Assembly: GCF_030532915.1 (NCBI RefSeq)
Contig: NZ_JAUNKD010000004.1
Span: 1 to 64,000 of the forward strand
Origin: Capnocytophaga sp.
Lineage (GTDB): Bacteria > Bacteroidota > Bacteroidia > Flavobacteriales > Flavobacteriaceae
Length of the DNA stretch: 64,000 bases
Reading direction: 5' to 3'
This document shows, in pieces, positions 17,413 to 24,676 of the stretch (position 1 is its first letter; each line of letters opens with the position of its first letter). The notes beneath the pieces were generated by a model. The model saw only the letters and a program-made list of their open reading frames with translations. It made no database searches and was not told the DNA's origin. A program made the translations under genes and the position numbers.

Positions 17413-19011
17413 ATGATTACAGAGCGCATTGCACTTAATGAAATCCGTTTTTTTTCTTCACTCATCAAAGATTATGTTGCCGAAAAGGACAGCCTAAAAG
17501 CCTTGTACCATCGCTTGCCCAATATCGGTAATTTCAAAGCACAATTAACCGAAAAACAACATTATTTTACCCCCGAGGCACGTGCCCGTTTGGTAAATGC
17601 ACTCAATGACCAGTACAACGGAATTACAACCTCCCAAAAAGTGCTTGAAAACATCGCTCTGCTGAGGCAAGATACTACATTTACCATTACAACGGGGCAT
17701 CAGCTGAGTTTGTTTACCGGACCTTTGTACTTTATTTACAAAATCGTTTCGGCAATCAACACGGCGCGGTTGCTGACTGAGGCGTATCCGGATTATCAAT
17801 TCGTTCCCATGTATTGGATGGCGAGTGAAGACCACGATTTTGAAGAAATCAATCATTTTCATCACCAACAAACCTTGCGTTGGCACAGCTCGCAAAGCGG
17901 AATGACCGGAAATTTCCGTACCGACACGCTCCGCGAAGTATTTGAGACTTTCAGTAAGTTACTCACAGATGGACACAAAGCCCAAAAGCTCAAAACGCTT
18001 TTCAGCGAGAGTTATCTAAAACACAAAAAACTCTCCGATGCCACACGTGAGCTAGTAAATACCCTGTTTCAGCAATACGGTTTGGTGATTATTGACGGAA
18101 ACCATCGCGAACTTAAAAAAGCCTTCATCCCGCAGATGAAAAACGACCTGTTACGACATCACGCTTTTGAAAAAGTCTCCGAAACTATTGATGATATACA
18201 TAAAATAAACAAAAATTACCGCATTCAGGTAAATCCGCGTGAAGTAAATCTTTTCTACCTAACTAAAAACGGACGAGACCGCATCGTGGCAACCGGTGCG
18301 GGCTTTGAGGTGCATCAAACCGGGCTTACTTTTACGCACGAAGCCCTTTTAACGGAATTGGAAGAAGCCCCCGAACGCTTTTCGCCCAATGTAATTTTAC
18401 GTCCGTTGTATCAAGAAGTAATTCTGCCCAACCTCGCGTATATCGGCGGGGGCGGTGAAATTGCGTATTGGTTGGAACTGAAACGATTTTTCCAATCCGA
18501 AGGCGTTCCGTTCCCGATTTTGATGCTCCGCAACTCGGCATTACTGGTTTCGGGGCAGCAACAGCGCAAACTCGAAAAATTGCAACTCTTGGCGCAGGAT
18601 TTATTTTTAAAAACGGAAGATTTACGCACGCAAAAAACCCGCGAACTGAGTGATTTTCCGATTGATTTTTCACCGCAACGGGTGGTTTTGCAACAACAAT
18701 TCGCCGATTTGTACCGCCTTGCCGAAAAAACGGACGTAACCTTCAAAAATGCCGTTAAAGCACAGGAATCAAAACAACTAAAAGGCTTGCATCAGCTTGA
18801 AAAACGATTGCTCAAAGCCCAAAAACGCAATCTGGCAAACCAATTGGAGCGAATTGCCCGACTGCAAAACGAACTTTTCCCCAACGGAAGTCTGCAAGAG
18901 CGTTTCGCCAACTTCTCATCGTTTTACTTGGAGCAAGGCGATGCTTTAATTCCGCTGCTGTTGGATAGTTTTGACCCGTTCGACACCCGTTTTTTAGTGC
19001 TGACGTATTGA
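17413..19011 (+). CDS. bshC: Bacillithiol biosynthesis cysteine-adding enzyme BshC
   Basis: 532 residues. BshC adds cysteine to GlcN-malate to finish bacillithiol, the low-molecular-weight thiol used by Firmicutes and Bacteroidota. Seen: the Rossmann-like core with TTGHQLSLFTGPLYFIYKI, VPMYWMASEDHDFEEINHF (a HDFEE motif), LVIIDGNHRELKK, and the C-terminal coiled coil (LHQLEKRLLKAQKRNLANQLERIARLQ). The length fits the family. The gene ends three bases before a dispersed palindrome that may act as its terminator. Confidence 0.94.
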   Translation: MITERIALNEIRFFSSLIKDYVAEKDSLKALYHRLPNIGNFKAQLTEKQHYFTPEARARLVNALNDQYNGITTSQKVLENIALLRQDTTFTITTGHQLSLFTGPLYFIYKIVSAINTARLLTEAYPDYQFVPMYWMASEDHDFEEINHFHHQQTLRWHSSQSGMTGNFRTDTLREVFETFSKLLTDGHKAQKLKTLFSESYLKHKKLSDATRELVNTLFQQYGLVIIDGNHRELKKAFIPQMKNDLLRHHAFEKVSETIDDIHKINKNYRIQVNPREVNLFYLTKNGRDRIVATGAGFEVHQTGLTFTHEALLTELEEAPERFSPNVILRPLYQEVILPNLAYIGGGGEIAYWLELKRFFQSEGVPFPILMLRNSALLVSGQQQRKLEKLQLLAQDLFLKTEDLRTQKTRELSDFPIDFSPQRVVLQQQFADLYRLAEKTDVTFKNAVKAQESKQLKGLHQLEKRLLKAQKRNLANQLERIARLQNELFPNGSLQERFANFSSFYLEQGDALIPLLLDSFDPFDTRFLVLTY

Positions 19012-19013
19012 TT

Positions 19014-19046
19014 ACCTTTGGCAAAGTTTGGAACTTTGCCAAAGGT
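19014..19046. repeat. Dispersed palindrome, copy 3 (perfect)
   Basis: ACCTTTGGCAAAGTT (19014-19028), three bases, and the exact complement (19032-19046). The arms are identical to the copy at 635. It starts three bases after the bshC stop and is followed by a T-run, so it may also terminate bshC transcription. Confidence 0.85.
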
Positions 19047-19127
19047 TTTTTGCATCTTTTCAATCTGCAAATGTAATTTTTTAACCTACATTTGCATTCC
19101 TCATATCTGCTTTTCTTCAAACGGATT
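19044..19127. repeat. 21-bp periodic array D (about 4 weak units)
   Basis: Units start at 19044, 19065, 19086 and 19107. TGCAAATGTA (19066-19075) and its complement TACATTTGCA (19087-19096) are exactly 21 bp apart. The unit starts CTGCA, CTACA and CTGCT resemble those of the array at 664-789, which also adjoins the same palindrome. It is weaker than the other arrays and could be partly chance. It ends about 88 bp before the promoter of the next gene. Confidence 0.45.
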
Positions 19128-19214
19128 GCAAGCAATCTGCTCCCGAAAGCGCAAATAGTTTCTCATTTTCGTTAAAAACCGATTTTTCTGTTAGGTAAAT
19201 CAAAAATTCTTTTT

Positions 19215-19223
19215 TACATTTGC
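19215..19223 (+). promoter_or_regulatory. -7 box upstream of the SUKH-SUFU fusion gene
   Basis: TACATTTG followed by C, about 49 bases before the start codon. The -33 box is not obvious. Confidence 0.5.
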
Positions 19224-19270
19224 CCAATCAACCCTTACACAAAGTGTATTATTTTAAAAAATAAATAGAT

Positions 19271-21406
19271 ATGACAGAAAAACAAATTCTAAAAAAGATT
19301 GAAATGTGGGACGAGCAAGATAAAATCGCCACGATTATTGATTTTATTGAGAATCTTCCCATCGAACAAAAAACAGCTTTGGTGTTGAGTGAGTTGGGGC
19401 GTGCTTACAACAACGCTTATTGGCTCAACCCGTCAGACGAGAATAAAAAATACCTCAAAAAAGCCGTTGATGTATTCAATTACCTAAAAGGCGACATTGA
19501 CGAGCAAAGCTGGCATTACCGCATTGGGTATGCTTACTTCTTTTTGGACGATATTGCCAAAGCCAAAGAGCATTTGCAACAAACATCGGAATGCAATGCC
19601 GTTAATTTGCTCGGGTTTATTGCTTTTGCCGAAAAGAAAGGACTCAAACCCACCCAAGTGGCTCCGCAAGGAATGATGATTGAACGATATGCTCTTGAAA
19701 AATTTATTGATTTACTTACCGAAAAAGCCCCCCCACTGGCAAACATTTTGGCAAAAGGCGTGAGTGATGCCGAATTAGACCAGTTTGAGCAACGAATAGG
19801 CGCAAAACTACCCGAAGGCTTCCGATGGTTACACAAAACATTCAGTGGGCAAACCGACAATAGCGTGCTTTTCTTTAATAATTCGCAACGTTTTGTAGCC
19901 CTTTCTGAAATAGAAAGCCTGCAACGCAAATGGCAGGCGCAAATTGAGCAACATTTTGGCGCAAATTGGCAAAAACAAAAATTGTCATCAGATGATTTCT
20001 TTGACGATGACATTATTAAAAACCAACTGTTTAGCAAAAAATGGATTCCGCTACTTACGCGAATGAACGAAGCGGGTTTTGCCGAATATTTATGCTTTGA
20101 TTTAGACCCCGTAAACCAAGAAAATTACGGACAAATCATCAGCATATCACCCGGTCAAGACGCAAAATGTTACTTTGTGGATTGGGTGGAACACGGTTTG
20201 GCACAGTGGATTAATCCTACCCTAACCGAAATGGAAAACGGCGGAATTTACTACGACGCAGCCCTAAATTCGTTAATGTTTGCCAATAACGATGAACGCA
20301 GTTTTGAACCGGCATTTTACGAAGAAGATGAGCAAACCGCTTTGGAGGATTATATCACAGCCAAAATAGGAAAATTTGACGACGTTTTTCACGAATTGGT
20401 TTCGCCCGACATTCATTGCGACGTATATTTGGTAAAACCAACCCCCGAACGCAATTATTACACATTGGTAACGGGCGGAATGGGCGCGTTTGATATGTCT
20501 ACACCCGATGGCTACGAAGGGTCGTCAAACATTGAGCTGATGATACACCTACCGCCAACGTGGAACGTAACCAGTCAAGACGAAAAAGATTACTGGCCTA
20601 TTCGTTGGCTTAAACTTTTGGCTCGCTTGCCCATTGAACAGGCTACGTATTTGGGCTGGGGGCATACCATTCCGTCCGGAGAGCGCATTGAAGGTACCAA
20701 CTTTGCGGGCTTTATGCTTATCAGCACCGAAACCGAAGGCAACAAGCCTGCCGAGGCAAAACTTCCCGGTGGAAAAACGGTCGAGTTCTTCACCTTAGTC
20801 CCAATTTACGAAGAAGAAATGCTTTTTAAATTGGAAAATGGCGCCGAGGGGCTACTTGAATTATTTCAAGAAAACCAAATACCTTACCCGCCCGTGGTGG
20901 ATGTGCGTCGCCCGAATGTGTGTGAAGGATTTGAACCGGCAGCCGATAACGGCGCGTTGGACAACGTTGCGTGGGCGTTTAACAAAAACAATTACGCCGG
21001 ATTGATGCAATTCTGGGAGGAAGTCAAAGCGTATAATGATGATATTGAAAACGATTTGGAATATTTCAATCCGTTTGCAACTGTGTTTAACACGCCCAAA
21101 GTGAAAGTGATTTATGAAGCGTGGCTCAGAAGCGAAAAAGACCTCTTCCCGATGGAAAAACTAACTGAAAATCCGACCGATGTGTTCCGAGAAGGAAACG
21201 ATGAAGACGGATATTACCAAACCGAAGTCATTGCCGAATTGGAATCGGGCGACGGGAAGGTTTTCGGGGCATTGGAATTATTGTGGAACATTCAAAACTG
21301 CCTTCAAAACAAAGAATTGGGCGACCATATCTATTTTGAGGGATTTGAAATAGAAGGATATAGTGACGACGGCACGCCTATCGTGTTCCTGCATTTAGGT
21401 TCGTAA
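19271..21406 (+). CDS. TPR-SUKH-SUFU fusion protein, likely toxin-immunity type
   Basis: 711 acidic residues, no signal peptide. Domains by eye: a helical TPR-like region (about 1-125); a SMI1/KNR4 (SUKH) domain (about 165-315) with LDQFEQRIGAKLPEGFRWLH, WIPLLTRMNEAGFAEYLCFD and GQIISIS; a suppressor-of-fused (SUFU) domain (about 365-540) with TLVTGGMGAFDMSTPD, IELMIHLPPTWNV, YWPIRWLKLLARLPIEQATY and FFTLVPIYEEEM; and an unassigned C-terminal domain (about 560-711). SUKH and SUFU are both known as immunity domains against polymorphic toxins, so a multi-toxin immunity protein is the favoured reading. No toxin gene with a matching architecture is adjacent. It stands alone between a palindrome array and a bidirectional terminator. 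Confidence 0.75.
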   Translation: MTEKQILKKIEMWDEQDKIATIIDFIENLPIEQKTALVLSELGRAYNNAYWLNPSDENKKYLKKAVDVFNYLKGDIDEQSWHYRIGYAYFFLDDIAKAKEHLQQTSECNAVNLLGFIAFAEKKGLKPTQVAPQGMMIERYALEKFIDLLTEKAPPLANILAKGVSDAELDQFEQRIGAKLPEGFRWLHKTFSGQTDNSVLFFNNSQRFVALSEIESLQRKWQAQIEQHFGANWQKQKLSSDDFFDDDIIKNQLFSKKWIPLLTRMNEAGFAEYLCFDLDPVNQENYGQIISISPGQDAKCYFVDWVEHGLAQWINPTLTEMENGGIYYDAALNSLMFANNDERSFEPAFYEEDEQTALEDYITAKIGKFDDVFHELVSPDIHCDVYLVKPTPERNYYTLVTGGMGAFDMSTPDGYEGSSNIELMIHLPPTWNVTSQDEKDYWPIRWLKLLARLPIEQATYLGWGHTIPSGERIEGTNFAGFMLISTETEGNKPAEAKLPGGKTVEFFTLVPIYEEEMLFKLENGAEGLLELFQENQIPYPPVVDVRRPNVCEGFEPAADNGALDNVAWAFNKNNYAGLMQFWEEVKAYNDDIENDLEYFNPFATVFNTPKVKVIYEAWLRSEKDLFPMEKLTENPTDVFREGNDEDGYYQTEVIAELESGDGKVFGALELLWNIQNCLQNKELGDHIYFEGFEIEGYSDDGTPIVFLHLGS

Positions 21407-21426
21407 CAGCCTTTTAAAGAAATAAT

Positions 21427-21466
21427 AAAAATCTTCTTTTTTGATTAATCAAAAAAGAAGATTTTT
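21427..21466. terminator. Bidirectional terminator, perfect 40-bp palindrome
   Basis: Two 20-base arms, the left one AAAAATCTTCTTTTTTGATT, with no spacer. It separates two convergent genes. The arm motif AAAATCTTCTTT recurs in the terminator at 47358. Confidence 0.85.
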
Positions 21467-21470
21467 TAAT

Positions 21471-22343
21471 TTATTGCCTTTGCAGAAAAAGTTCTTTTGC
21501 CCACATAATGTCGTGACGAACAACCCGTTTGAAACCATAGCCTGTTCTGTCAAAGTAAAAATCATACGAACCGCCTACAATGCCCTTGCCTTCAATGTAC
21601 GCAAAGCGGTCAATGCCGCGATGGTAGTTATAATCTTCGGTTTTCATTTCGTTTTTGTGCGTGTGTCCGCACAAAATTATTTCGCCTTTGTGCCAGTCGT
21701 CAAACGTCCAAAAACGATAGATTTTTTCATTCTTAACTTCCTCAATTGAAGATAAATAAATGGTTTTTAATTCGTTTTCAAGAGTGATGATTTGCGAGTC
21801 GTTATTTCCGTCCATCGGGAAAGGTTTTTGAAATTCAGCCAAATAGGTTTTCCGAATGTCTTGATAAGTTTGTATTTTTTGCCGGGTGTTAATGACGTTT
21901 TTGCCCGAAACCCGAAGCGTTGTATCGGAATTAAAAAGTTTAAAAACTTCAAAAAGATTGTTTTTCGCCACAAAATACGCATTTCCTTCTTTTTTAACTA
22001 TTTGAAAATCATTGAAAAACTTTTCTTTGTACGATGAATTAATCAAATGTCTGAATTTATTTATGGGAATGATTTGCTTTTGAAACGCATCGAAAGAAAT
22101 TTCTTCCCAAGAGTTTTGTTTTTCCGTGTCTGGGAAAATGGTTACGAGCAGTAAATGGCTTTTAGACAAGATGTTATATAACTCTATTTCACCTTTGACA
22201 TCATACATTTTCTGCGTGTCAAGCGTGTATTTCATTACGTTTTGATTGGCTAAAAGCTCATCAAAAAGTATGTATTTTTTCTCAGGCTGCGAAAACCCGA
22301 GAAAAGAATATAAAATTGTGATTATTGATAGTTTTGTTTTCAT
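21471..22343 (-). CDS. Exported protein of unknown function
   Basis: 290 residues starting MKTKLSIITILYSFLGFSQ, a signal peptide probably cleaved near FSQ. The mature protein is lysine and asparagine rich. The C-terminal 75 residues have a distinct pattern: FWTFDDWHKGEIILCGHTHKNEM, then YNYHRGIDRFAYIEGKGIVGGSYDFYFDRTGYGFKR with His, Asp and aromatic residues that could form a small domain. I do not recognise the family. It is convergent with the SUKH-SUFU gene and lies about 175 bases downstream of the lipoprotein pair on the same strand. Confidence 0.6.
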   Translation of the reverse strand: MKTKLSIITILYSFLGFSQPEKKYILFDELLANQNVMKYTLDTQKMYDVKGEIELYNILSKSHLLLVTIFPDTEKQNSWEEISFDAFQKQIIPINKFRHLINSSYKEKFFNDFQIVKKEGNAYFVAKNNLFEVFKLFNSDTTLRVSGKNVINTRQKIQTYQDIRKTYLAEFQKPFPMDGNNDSQIITLENELKTIYLSSIEEVKNEKIYRFWTFDDWHKGEIILCGHTHKNEMKTEDYNYHRGIDRFAYIEGKGIVGGSYDFYFDRTGYGFKRVVRHDIMWAKELFLQRQ

Positions 22344-22440
22344 TGTTATTTACATTTAGTTCCGTGACTTTGTGAATTTCCTTCTCGCTTATTTTGATTG
22401 AGTTGTCTTTCCCAGTCAAATAGCTGTAAATTTTTATAAA

Positions 22441-22472
22441 ATTTTCTCTCCCAAAATCTTGGGAGAGAAAAT
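22441..22472 (-). terminator. Terminator after the small lipoprotein gene
   Basis: ATTTTCTCTCCCAA (22441-22454), four-base loop, and its perfect complement (22459-22472). On the minus strand it follows the small lipoprotein stop by about 47 bases and runs into an AT-rich tail. Confidence 0.75.
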
Positions 22473-22519
22473 AGATTCTTTAAAAAAGGATATATTCAAG
22501 AAACTTTTATTTTTTTACA

Positions 22520-22978
22520 TCAAAGATAACGTATGGATAATTGTTTGGGTTTTTCGCCAAGTTCTATCGCGATAGCTATGATGTTATATTGGTCGTCCAC
22601 CACTGTGGCAGCCTCCCAAAAAAGTCTTTCTTCACTCGGTACATAAATGTAAAAAACTGTTCCTTTATCAGAGTTCATAGGCTCGGTACCTACATCGTGC
22701 TTGGCAAGAAGCGCTGCGGTTTGTTGAAAATTTAAAATTTCATATTCTTTACCTGCTAAAAATTTTTTTACCGACTTAAAGAAATTGAGATAATCATCTT
22801 TTTTTTCTTGTGACAAGGGCTTCGTTATTTTTAACAATGAAAAAATTTTATACATATCCTCATCATTCGTTTTTAAGATGGTTTCAAAATAATTTTTCAC
22901 AACCTTTCGTTGTTTGTCTTCTTTGCTTGCACACATTGTAAGCGTAAGACTTACTAAAATGATAACTATTTTTTTCAT
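22520..22978 (-). CDS. Small lipoprotein, candidate partner of the upstream lipoprotein
   Basis: 152 residues, start MKKIVIILVSLTLTMCASKEDKQ: a lipoprotein signal with Cys 16 and KED close after it, comparable to the acidic export signal of Capnocytophaga surface lipoproteins; Met before the Cys is unusual. The mature region looks like an alpha/beta fold (VKNYFETILKTNDEDMYKIFSLLK, GTVFYIYVPSEERLFWEAATVV). It starts two bases after the stop of the 22981-24423 gene, so the two are translationally coupled. The family is not recognised. Arrangement and small size would fit an immunity or inhibitor protein, which is an inference. Confidence 0.65.
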   Translation of the reverse strand: MKKIVIILVSLTLTMCASKEDKQRKVVKNYFETILKTNDEDMYKIFSLLKITKPLSQEKKDDYLNFFKSVKKFLAGKEYEILNFQQTAALLAKHDVGTEPMNSDKGTVFYIYVPSEERLFWEAATVVDDQYNIIAIAIELGEKPKQLSIRYL

Positions 22979-22980
22979 TA

Positions 22981-24423
22981 TTAACAATTTTTATGGCTTT
23001 TAGGGGCATTGCCTGCTGTTTTATCAATATTTTTAATACCTGAACTTCTCAAAACTTTTCCGAGCCTCCCTGGATTTGAACCTTTACCTATCATCCAATT
23101 ACTCACTGAATTAGGTAATTTAAGTCCTCCCCAACGAGCAACTTCCGTAGCAAAATCGGTACAATTATGTTTTTCTAAATTATACTTAATATTTTTATGT
23201 TGGGTTGACAATTTTATGATGTTTTTTAATTGCTCGCCCGAAATTTCTGTTGAAACTTTGATGGAATATTTATGCCCCCCATCATCTCCCATAATGGACG
23301 TAAAATCTCCTCCTGCCACAGTCCAAACCCCTGATACTTTTGGATAAAATCCATAAGTTGCCACATTTCCATTTTGTGATAATGAAATAAAAGTGTGCCC
23401 TACATTGACTCCGTTTCTGACATCTCCTGTAGCAGGATTAGGCTCATCTACATAAATGGTGAGTGTTGCTCCTTTGTTTGTGTCAAAGCACTCCAAAAAT
23501 TCAGCAATATCCGCAACAGGGGTGTCAGGAGCAATTATAAATTGTTGTTCTTTCTTTTTTTTAGAGGTTTGTTTGGGAGGATACTTATATCTGTCAAAAT
23601 TAATGGTAACAGAACTGGAGCTCAACGCTCTTATTGTTGACCATATGTTTACGATTTTCTCTCTTTTTTTCTTAGGAAGCATTTTTTGATCAAGAACCAC
23701 TTCATCAAGTTGTATTACTTGCTCTTTTGTATTTAAAAACATTCTTTCTAAATACGAACGCTCTTCCCATAACACCCCTCCGAAATTATTTCTTTTTCCC
23801 AAAGCTATTTCCATCATTTGGGTACGTACTTCCCTTGATTTGTACTCATTTATTTTATAGAGATAATATCGTCGTTCACTTCCCATTAGAGTTCTCCCGT
23901 ATTGGTCAATAAATCGGAAACGAGGGTCATCTTTTCCTCCCGGCATTTGTATATCCGTTTCGGTATTTACTGAAATAACTATCCCTCCAAAGGCTGATAA
24001 ATTTTGTTCTGATTTTTTGATAAAAACCTCCTCGGGTGTTCCGTTGGCATCGGTAATAACCACGCCTTGTGCAAGTTCAGGGTTTGTAGAATGAAAAAAC
24101 AGTTTCATTTCTATCAATCGATTTTCTCTGATAAAAACAGCTTCAATTTTTGAAGTTTGACTACCTTCTACCGACACATCAACGGTTGCAAATGTAACAT
24201 TTTCTTTCGTGTTGGTTTTCTCCTGAAATGTCTCCCATTTTGGGGTGATTTTCAAATCAATACCATTGCGCGTTTTCTCGGTTTCCTGCTTTTCAAAAAA
24301 CTGCCGAGCCTCCTCCAATGAAATGCCTTTTTCGTCTTGCAAAAAAGTTTCATCACCTTGGCAAGCAAATATCACCACCAGTAACAACCCCGCTATTACT
24401 AAAAATTTGAATTGTTTTGCCAT
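22981..24423 (-). CDS. Lipoprotein with C-terminal NlpC/P60-like (papain-fold) domain
   Basis: 480 residues. Signal MAKQFKFLVIAGLLLVVIFAC with lipid-bearing Cys 21 followed by QGDE, close to the Capnocytophaga lipoprotein export signal, so the protein may be surface exposed. Residues 30-290 are a variable, lysine-rich region. From about 295 a compact domain begins: DIAEFLECF, TLTIYVDEPNP, VGHTFISLSQ (His 343), YGFYPK (357-362), and YNLEKHNCTDFATEVARWGG (Cys 421). His before an NCxxF Cys is the order of circularly permuted NlpC/P60 or LRAT-like papain folds, so amidase, peptidase or acyltransferase activity is possible. The catalytic assignment is inference. It is first of a two-gene operon. 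Confidence 0.65.
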   Translation of the reverse strand: MAKQFKFLVIAGLLLVVIFACQGDETFLQDEKGISLEEARQFFEKQETEKTRNGIDLKITPKWETFQEKTNTKENVTFATVDVSVEGSQTSKIEAVFIRENRLIEMKLFFHSTNPELAQGVVITDANGTPEEVFIKKSEQNLSAFGGIVISVNTETDIQMPGGKDDPRFRFIDQYGRTLMGSERRYYLYKINEYKSREVRTQMMEIALGKRNNFGGVLWEERSYLERMFLNTKEQVIQLDEVVLDQKMLPKKKREKIVNIWSTIRALSSSSVTINFDRYKYPPKQTSKKKKEQQFIIAPDTPVADIAEFLECFDTNKGATLTIYVDEPNPATGDVRNGVNVGHTFISLSQNGNVATYGFYPKVSGVWTVAGGDFTSIMGDDGGHKYSIKVSTEISGEQLKNIIKLSTQHKNIKYNLEKHNCTDFATEVARWGGLKLPNSVSNWMIGKGSNPGRLGKVLRSSGIKNIDKTAGNAPKSHKNC

Positions 24424-24517
24424 AATTTTATTTATTTAAAATACAGGTTTCAAACATACAAATTAATTCTTAAAAATCAAAATGTTATGCCGAGAAAAAC
24501 AGATTTTTAACACTTCT

Positions 24518-24627
24518 GAAATAAAAACAACCGTGTTTCATTTTTCGATTTAAAAAGAAAATTGTTAAAAAAATAAGATTTTCCTATTTTTTTAACAATT
24601 TTCTTTAGGTATTGAAAACAAAAAGGT
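24518..24627. repeat. Dispersed hairpin element, copy 1
   Basis: About 110 bases aligned by eye with 47600-47712 across the whole length: shared ACAACCGT, TTTCAT, TTTAAAAA, a long hairpin, and a GAAAA-rich tail. The hairpin has perfect 22-base arms, 24554-24575 and 24585-24606 (left arm begins AAAGAAAATTGTTAAA). Between the copies a stem pair changes on both sides (ATTGTT/AACAAT to ACTGTT/AACAGT). Both copies are in the same orientation and lie 5' of minus-strand reading frames. Confidence 0.75.
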
Positions 24628-24676
24628 TAAGCATATACATTTAAGATATGTAAACTATTTCAACAGCTTATTTTCG

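Noticed and set aside
18812..19135. Minus-strand frame of 107 codons over the end of bshC and array D
   Set aside because: Mostly the shadow of bshC plus the palindrome; no independent coding evidence.
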